A DNA stretch of 6,821 nucleotides from Spirochaetota bacterium (lineage in GTDB: Bacteria; Spirochaetota; JAHITG01). The notes under the pieces are model-generated. The model ran no database searches, was not told the origin of the DNA, and saw only the letters and a program-made list of their open reading frames with translations. Below are positions 1 to 5,833 of this stretch, piece after piece. A program made the translations under genes and the position numbers. Position 1 is the stretch's first letter, and each line of letters starts with the position of its first letter. The stretch lies in contig JAHITG010000273.1 of NCBI GenBank assembly GCA_018817865.1, positions 1-6,821 of the forward strand, given 5' to 3'.

Positions 1-284
1 GATGTTGTCCCTGAAAATAATATGGAATGGGACATCTTTGAAATGGAATCCTTTTTATTATCCCAAACATCATACCCTTTAAATCCCTGGATATGGACAT
101 CGATCAGACCCGGGCTGATATACCTGTTTCCCGCATTGATCTTTTTCAGGTTCGGATCTTTTATCTTCTTTATATCTTTTGATCTTAAAATTTTTGAGAT
201 CTTTTTATCTTTTACATAAATAGAATAACCTGTCAGGATCTCATTACAAGTAATGATCTTACCATTTGTAATTATTATACTCAT
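1..284 (-). CDS. nagA: N-acetylglucosamine-6-phosphate deacetylase-like amidohydrolase (partial, N-terminal 94 residues)
   Basis: Only the first 94 codons are present; the gene continues past the left edge. The start ATG is at 284-282, 11 nt after the stop of the upstream regulator gene, so the two are probably one transcript. The visible part has the small N-terminal beta-sandwich of the amidohydrolase superfamily (about residues 1-52), then the entry into the metal-binding barrel, YISPGLIDVHIQG (residues 55-67), and SGTT at 91-94, which matches the conserved GTT of NagA proteins. NagA removes acetate from GlcNAc-6-phosphate in the cytosol to give glucosamine-6-phosphate. The usual HxH metal motif reads H64-I-Q66; NagA enzymes vary here (E. 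coli has no histidine pair), which fits NagA better than dihydroorotase-type relatives. No strong ribosome site precedes the start, so translation may be coupled to the regulator. Family call fairly sure; exact substrate cannot be proven from this fragment. Confidence 0.75.
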   Translation of the reverse strand, partial: MSIIITNGKIITCNEILTGYSIYVKDKKISKILRSKDIKKIKDPNLKKINAGNRYISPGLIDVHIQGFKGYDVWDNKKDSISKMSHSILFSGTT

Positions 285-295
285 AATACCGGACT

Positions 296-1393
296 CTATT
301 TTTTATGATACACTGCGCATGACTCCCGTGCTATTAATACAGGCTCAATAAGAATATTTTTTTCCGTTAACGGTTCATTTCGTATGATCTTAAAGAGCAT
401 CTCAACTGCTTTTTCCCCTATATTATTCAGGGAGAGATGCATGGTAGTGAGGGGAACCTTTAAAAGAGGCGCAAAATCCATGTCGTTAAATCCCACCACT
501 GAGATGTCCCCGGGGATCTTCTTTTTCATCTCGGCAGCCCCTTTAAAGACACCCCGCGCAATGATATCATCCGAGCAGAAAAAAGCAGAAGGCGGATTAT
601 TCAGTTTGAGAAGCTTTACCGTCTGCAGATAAGCAGCGTGCTCATCGAATGAGCACTCGCTCAGCAGGGTATTATCAAAAGGTATATTCTTCTCATGCAG
701 AGCCCTTCTGTACCCCTCCAGCCTCTGCAGGTCCACCTTGAACCGGAGCTCTCCGCAGATAAAGGCGATCCTCTTGTGCTTCAGCTTGATCAGATAGGAG
801 ACAGCATCATAAGCCCCTTTCTCATTATGCAGCTGGATACTGGGAATGGTACTGTCTGACATGTAATTATTGATCAGTACAAAAGGATAATTCATCTTCT
901 TTAAATTGAGGATATCCGGGATCTCCGCTTCTTCACCCACAATAATAAGTCCGTTCACCAGTTTGCTTTTTACAGCGTTAAGATAGAAATAATTGGCTTT
1001 CAGAGAACTGCTCTTCTTATCTGTACAGAGGATATGAAAATTATAATTATATTTTTCAAAACTTCTGGCCATACCGGCCATTATCCTGGAAAGATAGGGA
1101 TGTCCTATGGATGATAATTTATTGATCGCCACCCCGATACGCAGGAACCGGTTCTTATCTTCTGTCTTAACAAAGGTCCCCTTCCCTGTGGTCCTGACCA
1201 GAACATTGTTCTTTACAAGATTATCAATGGCTTTTCTGACTGTTACGCGGCTTATCTTGAATTTGTCGCATAACTCTTTTTCCGTGGGAAGCTGTTTATT
1301 CTGACCGTCCAGATCTCCGATAAGCTCTTTGATCTTCTCCTCAACCTGCACATAAAGCGGTGTCTCGGAGTTTTTCTTTAAAGGAGACATCAT
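296..1393 (-). CDS. GntR/LacI hybrid transcriptional regulator (AraR-like architecture)
   Basis: A 365-residue sugar-responsive regulator. Residues about 8-77 form a GntR-type winged helix (TPLYVQ, LPTEKEL, then the recognition helix ISRVTVRKAIDNL and the wing TTGKGTFV). Residues about 84-361 form a LacI/periplasmic-binding-type effector domain: RIGVAIN start, HKRIAFICG, RLEGYRRAL, a FFCSDDIIARGV segment and SVVGFNDMDFAPLL. This combination is that of B. subtilis AraR, a repressor released by a sugar; here the ligand is unknown, but the downstream nagA suggests an amino sugar or amino-sugar phosphate (inference). I start at ATG 1393-1391; an immediately following ATG (1390-1388) is equally possible. 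The in-frame ATG at 1429 is rejected because it lies inside the -35 box of a perfect promoter and would add a non-conserved hydrophobic tail. No Shine-Dalgarno sequence precedes either start, consistent with a leaderless message. Role as regulator very likely; target and ligand unknown. Confidence 0.9.
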   Translation of the reverse strand: MMSPLKKNSETPLYVQVEEKIKELIGDLDGQNKQLPTEKELCDKFKISRVTVRKAIDNLVKNNVLVRTTGKGTFVKTEDKNRFLRIGVAINKLSSIGHPYLSRIMAGMARSFEKYNYNFHILCTDKKSSSLKANYFYLNAVKSKLVNGLIIVGEEAEIPDILNLKKMNYPFVLINNYMSDSTIPSIQLHNEKGAYDAVSYLIKLKHKRIAFICGELRFKVDLQRLEGYRRALHEKNIPFDNTLLSECSFDEHAAYLQTVKLLKLNNPPSAFFCSDDIIARGVFKGAAEMKKKIPGDISVVGFNDMDFAPLLKVPLTTMHLSLNNIGEKAVEMLFKIIRNEPLTEKNILIEPVLIARESCAVYHKK

Positions 1394-1400
1394 TAAAATT

Positions 1401-1429
1401 ATTATAATACATTTAGATACAAATGTCAA
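1401..1429 (-). promoter_or_regulatory. Consensus sigma-70-type promoter of the GntR/LacI regulator-nagA unit
   Basis: Read on the minus strand, TTGACA (1429-1424) and TATAAT (1406-1401) both match consensus exactly, with an ideal 17-bp spacer. Transcription would be expected to start about 7 nt downstream, at 1394-1393, which is the A of the regulator ATG or one base before it. The mRNA would therefore have no leader. Confidence 0.85.
1409..1426. promoter_or_regulatory. Probable autoregulatory operator (perfect inverted repeat inside the promoter)
   Basis: ACATTT (1409-1414), 6-bp centre, AAATGT (1421-1426) form a perfect dyad that fills the promoter spacer and overlaps the -35 box by three bases. 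A dimeric GntR-type protein bound here would block RNA polymerase. The minus-strand half ATTTGTA resembles half of the known AraR operator (ATTTGTA-CG-TACAAAT), which fits the domain architecture, but the other half differs. That the adjacent regulator binds this site is inferred from position. Confidence 0.6.
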
Positions 1430-1441
1430 CTTTTTTTCGAA

Positions 1442-1485
1442 TATTGTATTGTAATGTATTGTTGATATAAATATTGATATAAATA
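1442..1485 (+). repeat. AT-rich direct repeats in the divergent intergenic region
   Basis: The 150-bp spacer between the two divergent genes is strongly AT-rich. It holds a perfect tandem 12-mer, TTGATATAAATA, at 1462-1473 and 1474-1485, preceded by three copies of TATTGT beginning at 1442, 1447 and 1457, the last two one helical turn apart. The 8-mer AATGTATT at 1453-1460 recurs on the opposite strand at 1413-1406, inside the regulator promoter. These may be protein-binding sites or simply promoter-like AT-rich sequence. Confidence 0.5.
1444..1471 (+). promoter_or_regulatory. Candidate promoter of the glycerate kinase gene
   Basis: TTGTAT (1444-1449), a 16-bp spacer and TATAAA (1466-1471) are the best -35/-10 pair I find on the plus strand upstream of the kinase, giving a leader of about 65 nt. 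Several other AT-rich hexamers compete, including a second TATAAA at 1478-1483 created by the tandem repeat, so the exact start is uncertain. Confidence 0.35.
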
Positions 1486-1543
1486 AATGACTTTACTCTC
1501 TTTTTTAAATAATTTAATTTAAAGAAGCAAACCGATCGATGAT

Positions 1544-2875
1544 ATGAATAAAACTCTTAATTATAAAAAAGAGCTGAAAGAACTTTTCCATTCTGCCTGT
1601 ACCAGTGCGGACCCCGGCCATGCTATAGAAAGAAATATCACGCTCACTAATAATAAATTAAAAATAGCAAATAAAACCTATTCCCTTAATACAATTAAAA
1701 GAATATTTATTTATGGATTCGGAAAAGCTTCTCTACAGATGGCGAAAAGAATAAATGATATTCTACAAAACCGTATTTATAGAGGTATAGTCCTTTCCCA
1801 TCAGAACCGTATTAAAAAAATTGGTAAAATTAAAATACTGAAGGCTGATCACCCCCTGCCGGGAAAGAATACATTTGAAAATTCAAAAATACTGATCGAT
1901 TCTTTTAAAGCGATCGAAGAAGATGACCTGGTCATTTTCCTGATAAGCGGAGGGGGATCTGCCATGTTCGAAGTCCTTCCTGATACAATCGATCCGAAGA
2001 ATTACACAGAATTATTAAAAAAAATATTAAAATGTCCCGCTCCGATAGAGGCGATCAACAGATTCAGGACCTTCATATCACAGGTTAAAGGAAGTCAGGT
2101 CCTCTCTTTTATCAAGGCAGAACGGGTCCATGCCCTTATCGTTTCTGATGTCATAGAGGATGACCTGAAATCCATTGCTTCCGGGCCAACCGTTCCTATA
2201 ACTATCAAGAAAAAAGAGGCCACAGATTTTATTAAAAAATACGGCCTTTCTGCTTCAATACCAGAGGATATTGCATCCTACATTCAGCATCAGCCTGCAG
2301 TAAAAAAAATGCGATTAGCCCCTGTAAGGCAAATGACAAACTCCATTATTTCGAATAACAGGAGAGCCTTAAAGGGAATCGAAGAAAAAGCAAAAAAATT
2401 GAAGTATAATACACAGATCCTGACCTGCTCCCTCCAGGGTGAAGCCAGGTATGCCGGGATCTTTTTATCGGCCATCGCCAAATACTACTCACACAACTGC
2501 AGTACCCATGAACTTCCTTACTGTATTATCTCCGGCGGTGAGACCACTGTAACCGTAAAGGGTAAAGGAAAAGGAGGTCGAAACCAGGAGCTGGCACTCG
2601 GTTTTGCCGGAGGAATAAAAGGATATAGCAACATCTTTCTTTTGAGTGCCGGAACAGACGGAATAGACGGATTTACCGATGCAGCCGGTGCTTTTGTGTC
2701 GGAAATGACATTAAAAAAAGCACATAAGAAAAAATTATCCGTGACAGATCACCTTGACAATAATGATTCCTATCATTATTTTAAAAGGACCGATGATCTT
2801 TTTATAACAGGCCCTACCGGGACCAATGTAATGGATGTGCAGATCATTCTGATATTTAATAAAAAGCGGGGCTAA
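1544..2875 (+). CDS. gckA: Glycerate 2-kinase (GckA/MOFRL family)
   Basis: Cytosolic kinase that converts D-glycerate and ATP to 2-phosphoglycerate, feeding lower glycolysis. The 443 residues match the usual family length. The N-terminal DUF4147 domain (about 5-235) shows GFGKAS (58-63, with the conserved Lys61), HPLPG (103-107), SGGGSAM (135-141) and SDVIEDDLKSIASGPTVP (201-218). The C-terminal MOFRL domain (about 325-435) shows SGGETTV (330-336), GKGGRNQELAL (342-352), SAGTDGIDG (368-376), NDSY (407-410) and TGPTGTNVMDV (422-432). The normally well conserved N-x-VRKHLS-x-x-KGG stretch is divergent, reading NRFRTFIS and KGS (172-184), so a modified substrate preference is possible. The start is taken at ATG 1544; the only ribosome-site-like sequence, AAAGAAG at 1521-1527, is poorly spaced, so initiation may be weak. 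It is divergent from the sugar-type regulator. The symbol follows the Methylobacterium homologue; ttuD is used elsewhere. This family differs from GarK/GlxK. Confidence 0.92.
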   Translation: MNKTLNYKKELKELFHSACTSADPGHAIERNITLTNNKLKIANKTYSLNTIKRIFIYGFGKASLQMAKRINDILQNRIYRGIVLSHQNRIKKIGKIKILKADHPLPGKNTFENSKILIDSFKAIEEDDLVIFLISGGGSAMFEVLPDTIDPKNYTELLKKILKCPAPIEAINRFRTFISQVKGSQVLSFIKAERVHALIVSDVIEDDLKSIASGPTVPITIKKKEATDFIKKYGLSASIPEDIASYIQHQPAVKKMRLAPVRQMTNSIISNNRRALKGIEEKAKKLKYNTQILTCSLQGEARYAGIFLSAIAKYYSHNCSTHELPYCIISGGETTVTVKGKGKGGRNQELALGFAGGIKGYSNIFLLSAGTDGIDGFTDAAGAFVSEMTLKKAHKKKLSVTDHLDNNDSYHYFKRTDDLFITGPTGTNVMDVQIILIFNKKRG

Positions 2876-2888
2876 AGCCCCTTGCTAC
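2866..2888 (+). terminator. GC-rich hairpin overlapping the glycerate kinase stop; GTAG-headed palindrome
   Basis: GGGGC (2868-2872), loop TAAA, GCCCC (2877-2881) form a compact stem that includes the TAA stop codon (2873-2875) in its loop region. There is no good T-run after it, only TTGCTACATTATAT, so termination strength is doubtful. On the minus strand the stem is preceded by GTAG (2888-2885) three bases away, the layout of the REP-like palindromes at 4273-4384. Confidence 0.45.
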
Positions 2889-2913
2889 ATTATATATATT
2901 TAGCAACAAACTT

Positions 2914-2935
2914 TATAATGGAATTAATTAAGGAG
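2914..2935 (+). promoter_or_regulatory. deoB -10-like box and strong ribosome binding site
   Basis: TATAAT at 2914-2919 is a perfect -10 hexamer but has no convincing -35 at 16-18 bp, so a promoter here is only possible. AAGGAG at 2930-2935 is a strong Shine-Dalgarno sequence 7 nt from ATG 2943 and fixes the deoB start. Together they suggest that deoB can be expressed independently of the kinase gene 67 nt upstream. Confidence 0.45.
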
Positions 2936-2942
2936 TATAGAT

Positions 2943-4124
2943 ATGTTTAAAAGAGTATTTCTGATCGTTCTGGACAGCGTAGGATGCGGGGCACTTCCCG
3001 ATGCAGAAGAATACGGCGACACAGGAGCCAATACATTGCTCCACATATCCGAAAATATATCCGATTTCAACCTGCCCAACATGGTCCAGTGCGGGCTTGC
3101 CAATATAGTTGACCTGAAAAATAAAAAAAACAAAGGACCGGTAACAGGGATATACGGAAAGATGGCTGAACAATCTAAAGGTAAAGACACAACATCCGGT
3201 CATTGGGAGATAAGCGGAGCGATCGTCAGAGACCCGTTTCCCACCTATCCTGACGGATTCCCGGAAGACCTGCTGGATCAATTTATGGAAGCCACGGGCG
3301 TGACAGGTTACCTGGGAAATACCGTAGCCTCCGGCACAGAGATCATCAAGGAACTGGGGGAAGACCACCTGAAGACCGGTTATCCTATTGTTTACACATC
3401 TGCGGACAGCGTCTTTCAGATCGCAGCCCATGAAGAGGTCATACCCATTGAAAAACAGTATGCGATCTGCGAAAAGACACGGGGTATACTGAAAGGAAAA
3501 CATAATATAGGCCGGGTGATCGCCAGGCCTTTTATCGGAAAGCCGGGCAATTTCACACGCACGGAAAGAAGGAAAGATTATGCTGTAACACCGCCGGACG
3601 GTATATTGACCCATGTCGTCTCACAAGCCGGTAAAGAGGTGATCGGAGTGGGAAAGATAGAAGATATCTTTAACAATAAAGGCATTACCCGGTCCTTCCA
3701 TACGGGGAACAATACCGATGGGATTTCCAAAATAGGAGAGCTGATCCGGGATACTTCCTTTTCAGGCCTGGTGTTTGCCAATCTTGTTGATTTTGATATG
3801 CTCTACGGCCACAGGAGGGATGTGCAGGGGTATTATGATGCTCTGAAAGAATTTGACAATGCCCTGGGAGAATATATAAAATCGCTAAAAAAAGGCGATG
3901 CCCTCTTTGTCACGGCAGACCACGGAAATGATCCGGCTTTTACAGGGACGGACCACACGAGAGAGTATATTCCTCTTTTAGGAACAGGGCCTGATCTTAA
4001 ACAAAATATAGATCTGGGGATTAGAAAGAGCTTTGCCGACCTGGGCCAGACCGTGGCGGAGATGCTGGGGGTGGGGAAATTGAAAAACGGAGTTAGTTTT
4101 TTAAAAAATATTATAAAAAAATAA
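2943..4124 (+). CDS. deoB: Phosphopentomutase
   Basis: Manganese-dependent enzyme of the alkaline phosphatase superfamily that interconverts (deoxy)ribose-1-phosphate and (deoxy)ribose-5-phosphate, linking nucleoside breakdown or synthesis to the pentose phosphate pathway; cytosolic. The 393 residues are full length. Judged against my recollection of the B. cereus enzyme, all key residues are present: Asp11 in FLIVLDSVG, the phosphorylated Thr83 in KDTTSGHWE, Asp285 and His290 in NLVDFDMLYGHRR, Asp326 and His327 in TADHGNDP, and His338 in TDHTREY. The cap domain (about 95-215) carries PFPTYPDGFP, ASGTEI, YTSADSVFQIAAHEE, RVIARPF and NFTRTERRKDYA. The start is set by AAGGAG 7 nt upstream. It follows the glycerate kinase on the same strand but no nucleoside phosphorylase or deoxyribose-phosphate aldolase is nearby, so the pathway partners are elsewhere. 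It ends in an A-rich run and converges on gatB. Confidence 0.97.
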   Translation: MFKRVFLIVLDSVGCGALPDAEEYGDTGANTLLHISENISDFNLPNMVQCGLANIVDLKNKKNKGPVTGIYGKMAEQSKGKDTTSGHWEISGAIVRDPFPTYPDGFPEDLLDQFMEATGVTGYLGNTVASGTEIIKELGEDHLKTGYPIVYTSADSVFQIAAHEEVIPIEKQYAICEKTRGILKGKHNIGRVIARPFIGKPGNFTRTERRKDYAVTPPDGILTHVVSQAGKEVIGVGKIEDIFNNKGITRSFHTGNNTDGISKIGELIRDTSFSGLVFANLVDFDMLYGHRRDVQGYYDALKEFDNALGEYIKSLKKGDALFVTADHGNDPAFTGTDHTREYIPLLGTGPDLKQNIDLGIRKSFADLGQTVAEMLGVGKLKNGVSFLKNIIKK

Positions 4125-4153
4125 TATAATAAATGGGTATATATGAATTTGAG

Positions 4154-4220
4154 ATTCCCGCTCCCCGCTTTCGCGGGGACAAGTTTCACCTCTCCGGGGA
4201 GGCTTCGCACTCGCGGGAAT
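4154..4220. repeat. Nested palindromic intergenic element (ATTCCCGC ... GCGGGAAT)
   Basis: An outer perfect 8-bp inverted repeat, ATTCCCGC (4154-4161) and GCGGGAAT (4213-4220), encloses two further hairpins: CCCCGC-TTTC-GCGGGG (4163-4178), and a 14-bp near-palindrome CCTCTCCGGGGAGG (4189-4202) with one T-G mismatch. The whole could fold as a three-way cruciform. ATTCCCGC/GCGGGAATGAC sequences are widespread intergenic repeats in bacteria (Neisseria dRS3 uses ATTCCC-N8-GGGAAT). There is no following T-run, so I do not call it a terminator. Confidence 0.7.
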
Positions 4221-4244
4221 GACAAACCTTTTCGGAATGACAAA
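4216..4244 (+). repeat. 11-bp direct repeat GGAATGACAAA
   Basis: GGAATGACAAA occurs at 4216-4226 and again at 4234-4244, 18 bp apart. The first copy overlaps the right arm of the nested palindrome, so the second may be the remnant of another element of the same kind. Confidence 0.6.
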
Positions 4245-4248
4245 TTGG

Positions 4249-4270
4249 AAGCGGGTGTGACACTCCGCTT
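4249..4270. repeat. Short dyad AAGCGG ... CCGCTT
   Basis: AAGCGG (4249-4254) and CCGCTT (4265-4270) are perfect inverted arms around a 10-nt centre that itself contains GTGT and ACAC. It lies between the nested element and the first REP-like palindrome and appears to be part of the same repeat cluster. Confidence 0.5.
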
Positions 4271-4272
4271 TA

Positions 4273-4296
4273 GGGCTCGATGAATCGAGCCCCTAC
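4273..4296 (-). repeat. REP-like palindrome A with GTAG head
   Basis: Perfect 9-bp arms GGGCTCGAT (4273-4281) and ATCGAGCCC (4284-4292) separated by two bases. On the minus strand GTAG (4296-4293) directly abuts the stem. A GTAG tetranucleotide at the foot of a hairpin is the known mark of REP sequences mobilised by REP-associated tyrosine transposases (RAYTs). No such transposase is in the window, so the assignment rests on form only. Confidence 0.6.
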
Positions 4297-4310
4297 AATT
4301 TTCTTTTTAA

Positions 4311-4334
4311 GCCCCTACTTTTTCCCATCGAGCC
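4311..4334 (-). repeat. Degenerate REP-like fragments
   Basis: GCCCCTAC (4311-4318) repeats the foot of palindrome A (4289-4296), and ATCGAGCC (4327-4334) repeats its right arm (4284-4291). They are in an order that no longer makes a hairpin, so this looks like a decayed or rearranged copy. Confidence 0.45.
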
Positions 4335-4357
4335 TATTTATAATCTATAGGATTGAT

Positions 4358-4384
4358 AAAAGGCACGGTTAAAACCGTGCCTAC
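4358..4384 (-). terminator. REP-like palindrome B, probable gatB terminator
   Basis: Perfect 10-bp arms AGGCACGGTT (4361-4370) and AACCGTGCCT (4373-4382) lie 17 nt beyond the gatB stop. On the minus strand the stem ends in four T (4361-4358) before ATC, so it can serve as a modest intrinsic terminator for gatB. On the same strand GTAG (4384-4381) begins the stem, as in palindrome A, so a mobile-type repeat may have been co-opted. On the plus strand no T-run follows. Confidence 0.55.
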
Positions 4385-4399
4385 AAAAATCTTTTCATA

Positions 4400-5833
4400 T
4401 TATAATTTATCTTTGAACAGTTTATTAACAACCTGGGGATTGGCCTTTCCCTGACTCTTTTTCATGACCTGGCCCACAAGGAAACCGACTACAGTGGTCT
4501 TTCCCTTCTTGTAATTCTCCACGGCCTCCGGGTTTTCTTTGATCACCTCATCAACGATACTTTCAATTTCTGATTCGTCACTGACCTGTTTTAATCCCTT
4601 CTCTTCAGTGATCTTTTCAGGGTCAACTCCCTTTTCAATAACATCCGCAGCGATCTCTTTACCGCTCTTCCCCGTGATGACCCCGGAATCGACCAGCTTG
4701 ACCAGTTTCACGAAATTTTCAGAAGTTAATTTGGATAATTCCGTAATAAGGAGTTTTTTCTTGTTCAGATACTGATTTAACTCACCCATGATCCAGTTAG
4801 CGATCGTTTTATAATTGTCATAATGTTTAATACATTCTTCATAAAACAGGGCGATATCCTGTTCCGATGTCAGAAGGTCCGCATCGGCCTGAGGTAATTT
4901 ATATTCATCCATATACCTCTTCGCCTTAATATCCGGCATCTCAGGGAGATCCTTTCTCAATTCCTCGATCCATTTTTTATCCGCTTCCATAGGGACAAGG
5001 TCAGGCTCGGGAAAATACCGGTAATCATGAGCTTCCTCTTTAGACCGCATGGAGATCGTGATCTCCTTATCCGCATCCCACAGCCGGGTCTCCTGAACGA
5101 TCTTCTCTTTATCTTTAACAGCCTTGATCTGACGCCTGATCTCATATTCAATGGCTTTTTCAACGGCTTTAAATGAGTTCATATTCTTGACTTCTGCTTT
5201 TGTACCAAGCTCCTTTACTCCTTTAGGCCGGATCGAGACATTGGCATCACAGCGAAGGGATCCCTCCTCCATATTACAATCCGATACCTTTACATAACGG
5301 AGTCTGTTCTTTAAAATGTTCAGATAAATATAAGCTTCCTGTGGAGTTGAGAGGTCCGGTTCACTCACGATCTCTGCCAGAGGAACTCCGGTACGGTTAA
5401 AATCAACAAAACTGGATTTCGACCCGGCGCCTTCCTCATGGATCAGCTTGCCCGCGTCTTCTTCCATGTGGAGGCGGGTAATGCCTATCTTCTTCTGTCT
5501 TCCTTCAATATTTATATTCAAATAGCCATTTAAAGCAATGGGAAGGTCAAACTGGGAAACCTGATAGTTCTTGGGAAGATCAGGATAAAAATACTGTTTC
5601 CTGTCAAATTTAGAATAAGCAGATATCTCACAATTAAGGGCCAGGCCGGCAATGATCGCCTTATGCAGAACTTCCCGATTGAGCACCGGCAGTACACCCG
5701 GCATACCCATACAGACCGGGCAGACATTCGTATTAGGTGGATTTCCGAACTTTGTAGAACAGTCACAGAATATCTTTGTCTTTGTATTCAGCTGAACATG
5801 AACTTCCAGCCCGATCACTGCTTCATATTCCAT
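4400..5833 (-). CDS. gatB: Aspartyl/glutamyl-tRNA(Asn/Gln) amidotransferase subunit B
   Basis: Subunit B of the cytosolic GatCAB complex. It binds misacylated Glu-tRNA(Gln) or Asp-tRNA(Asn) and phosphorylates the carboxylate with ATP, so that ammonia delivered from GatA can amidate it. Complete at 477 residues. The cradle domain (about 1-290) has GLEVHVQLNTKTKIF, a zinc site formed by Cys23, Cys25, Cys38 and Cys41, YFYPDLPKNYQVSQ (81-94), LHMEEDAGKL (121-130), FNRTGVPLAEIVSEPD (145-160), SDCNMEEGSLRCDANVS (184-200) and AHDYRYFPEPDL (268-279). The C-terminal helical and YqeY-like tail (about 300-477) ends in VGQVMKKSQGKANP. The start ATG touches the gatA stop codon (TAA-ATG), with AAGGAG 6 nt upstream inside gatA, so the two subunits are translationally linked. 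The zinc-binding form is common but not universal in the family. Transcription probably ends at the palindrome 17 nt downstream. Confidence 0.98.
   Translation of the reverse strand: MEYEAVIGLEVHVQLNTKTKIFCDCSTKFGNPPNTNVCPVCMGMPGVLPVLNREVLHKAIIAGLALNCEISAYSKFDRKQYFYPDLPKNYQVSQFDLPIALNGYLNINIEGRQKKIGITRLHMEEDAGKLIHEEGAGSKSSFVDFNRTGVPLAEIVSEPDLSTPQEAYIYLNILKNRLRYVKVSDCNMEEGSLRCDANVSIRPKGVKELGTKAEVKNMNSFKAVEKAIEYEIRRQIKAVKDKEKIVQETRLWDADKEITISMRSKEEAHDYRYFPEPDLVPMEADKKWIEELRKDLPEMPDIKAKRYMDEYKLPQADADLLTSEQDIALFYEECIKHYDNYKTIANWIMGELNQYLNKKKLLITELSKLTSENFVKLVKLVDSGVITGKSGKEIAADVIEKGVDPEKITEEKGLKQVSDESEIESIVDEVIKENPEAVENYKKGKTTVVGFLVGQVMKKSQGKANPQVVNKLFKDKL

Noticed and set aside
1394..1429. Longer start of the regulator at ATG 1429, adding 12 residues
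   Set aside because: It lies inside the -35 box of the perfect promoter, the added segment is a non-conserved isoleucine-rich run, and the GntR homology begins after MSPLKK.
1539..1547. Two-codon upstream reading frame ATG-ATA-TGA overlapping the glycerate kinase start
   Set aside because: It could be a leader peptide or re-initiation device, but it is so short, and its ribosome site so poor, that chance is the better explanation without conservation data.
2928..3614. 228-residue open frame antisense to deoB
   Set aside because: It is the mirror of a strongly conserved gene, has no recognisable domain and no ribosome site; the composition looks like a shadow frame.
3833..4243. 136-residue minus-strand frame running from the repeat cluster into deoB
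   Set aside because: Half of it is translated palindromic repeat and the rest is antisense to the deoB metal-binding end; not a protein gene.
4125..4399. CRISPR array or small RNA gene in the repeat-rich spacer
   Set aside because: Repeats are not regularly spaced or identical, there are no spacers of uniform length, and no promoter-plus-terminator pair outlines an RNA gene. tRNA-like folds were not seen.
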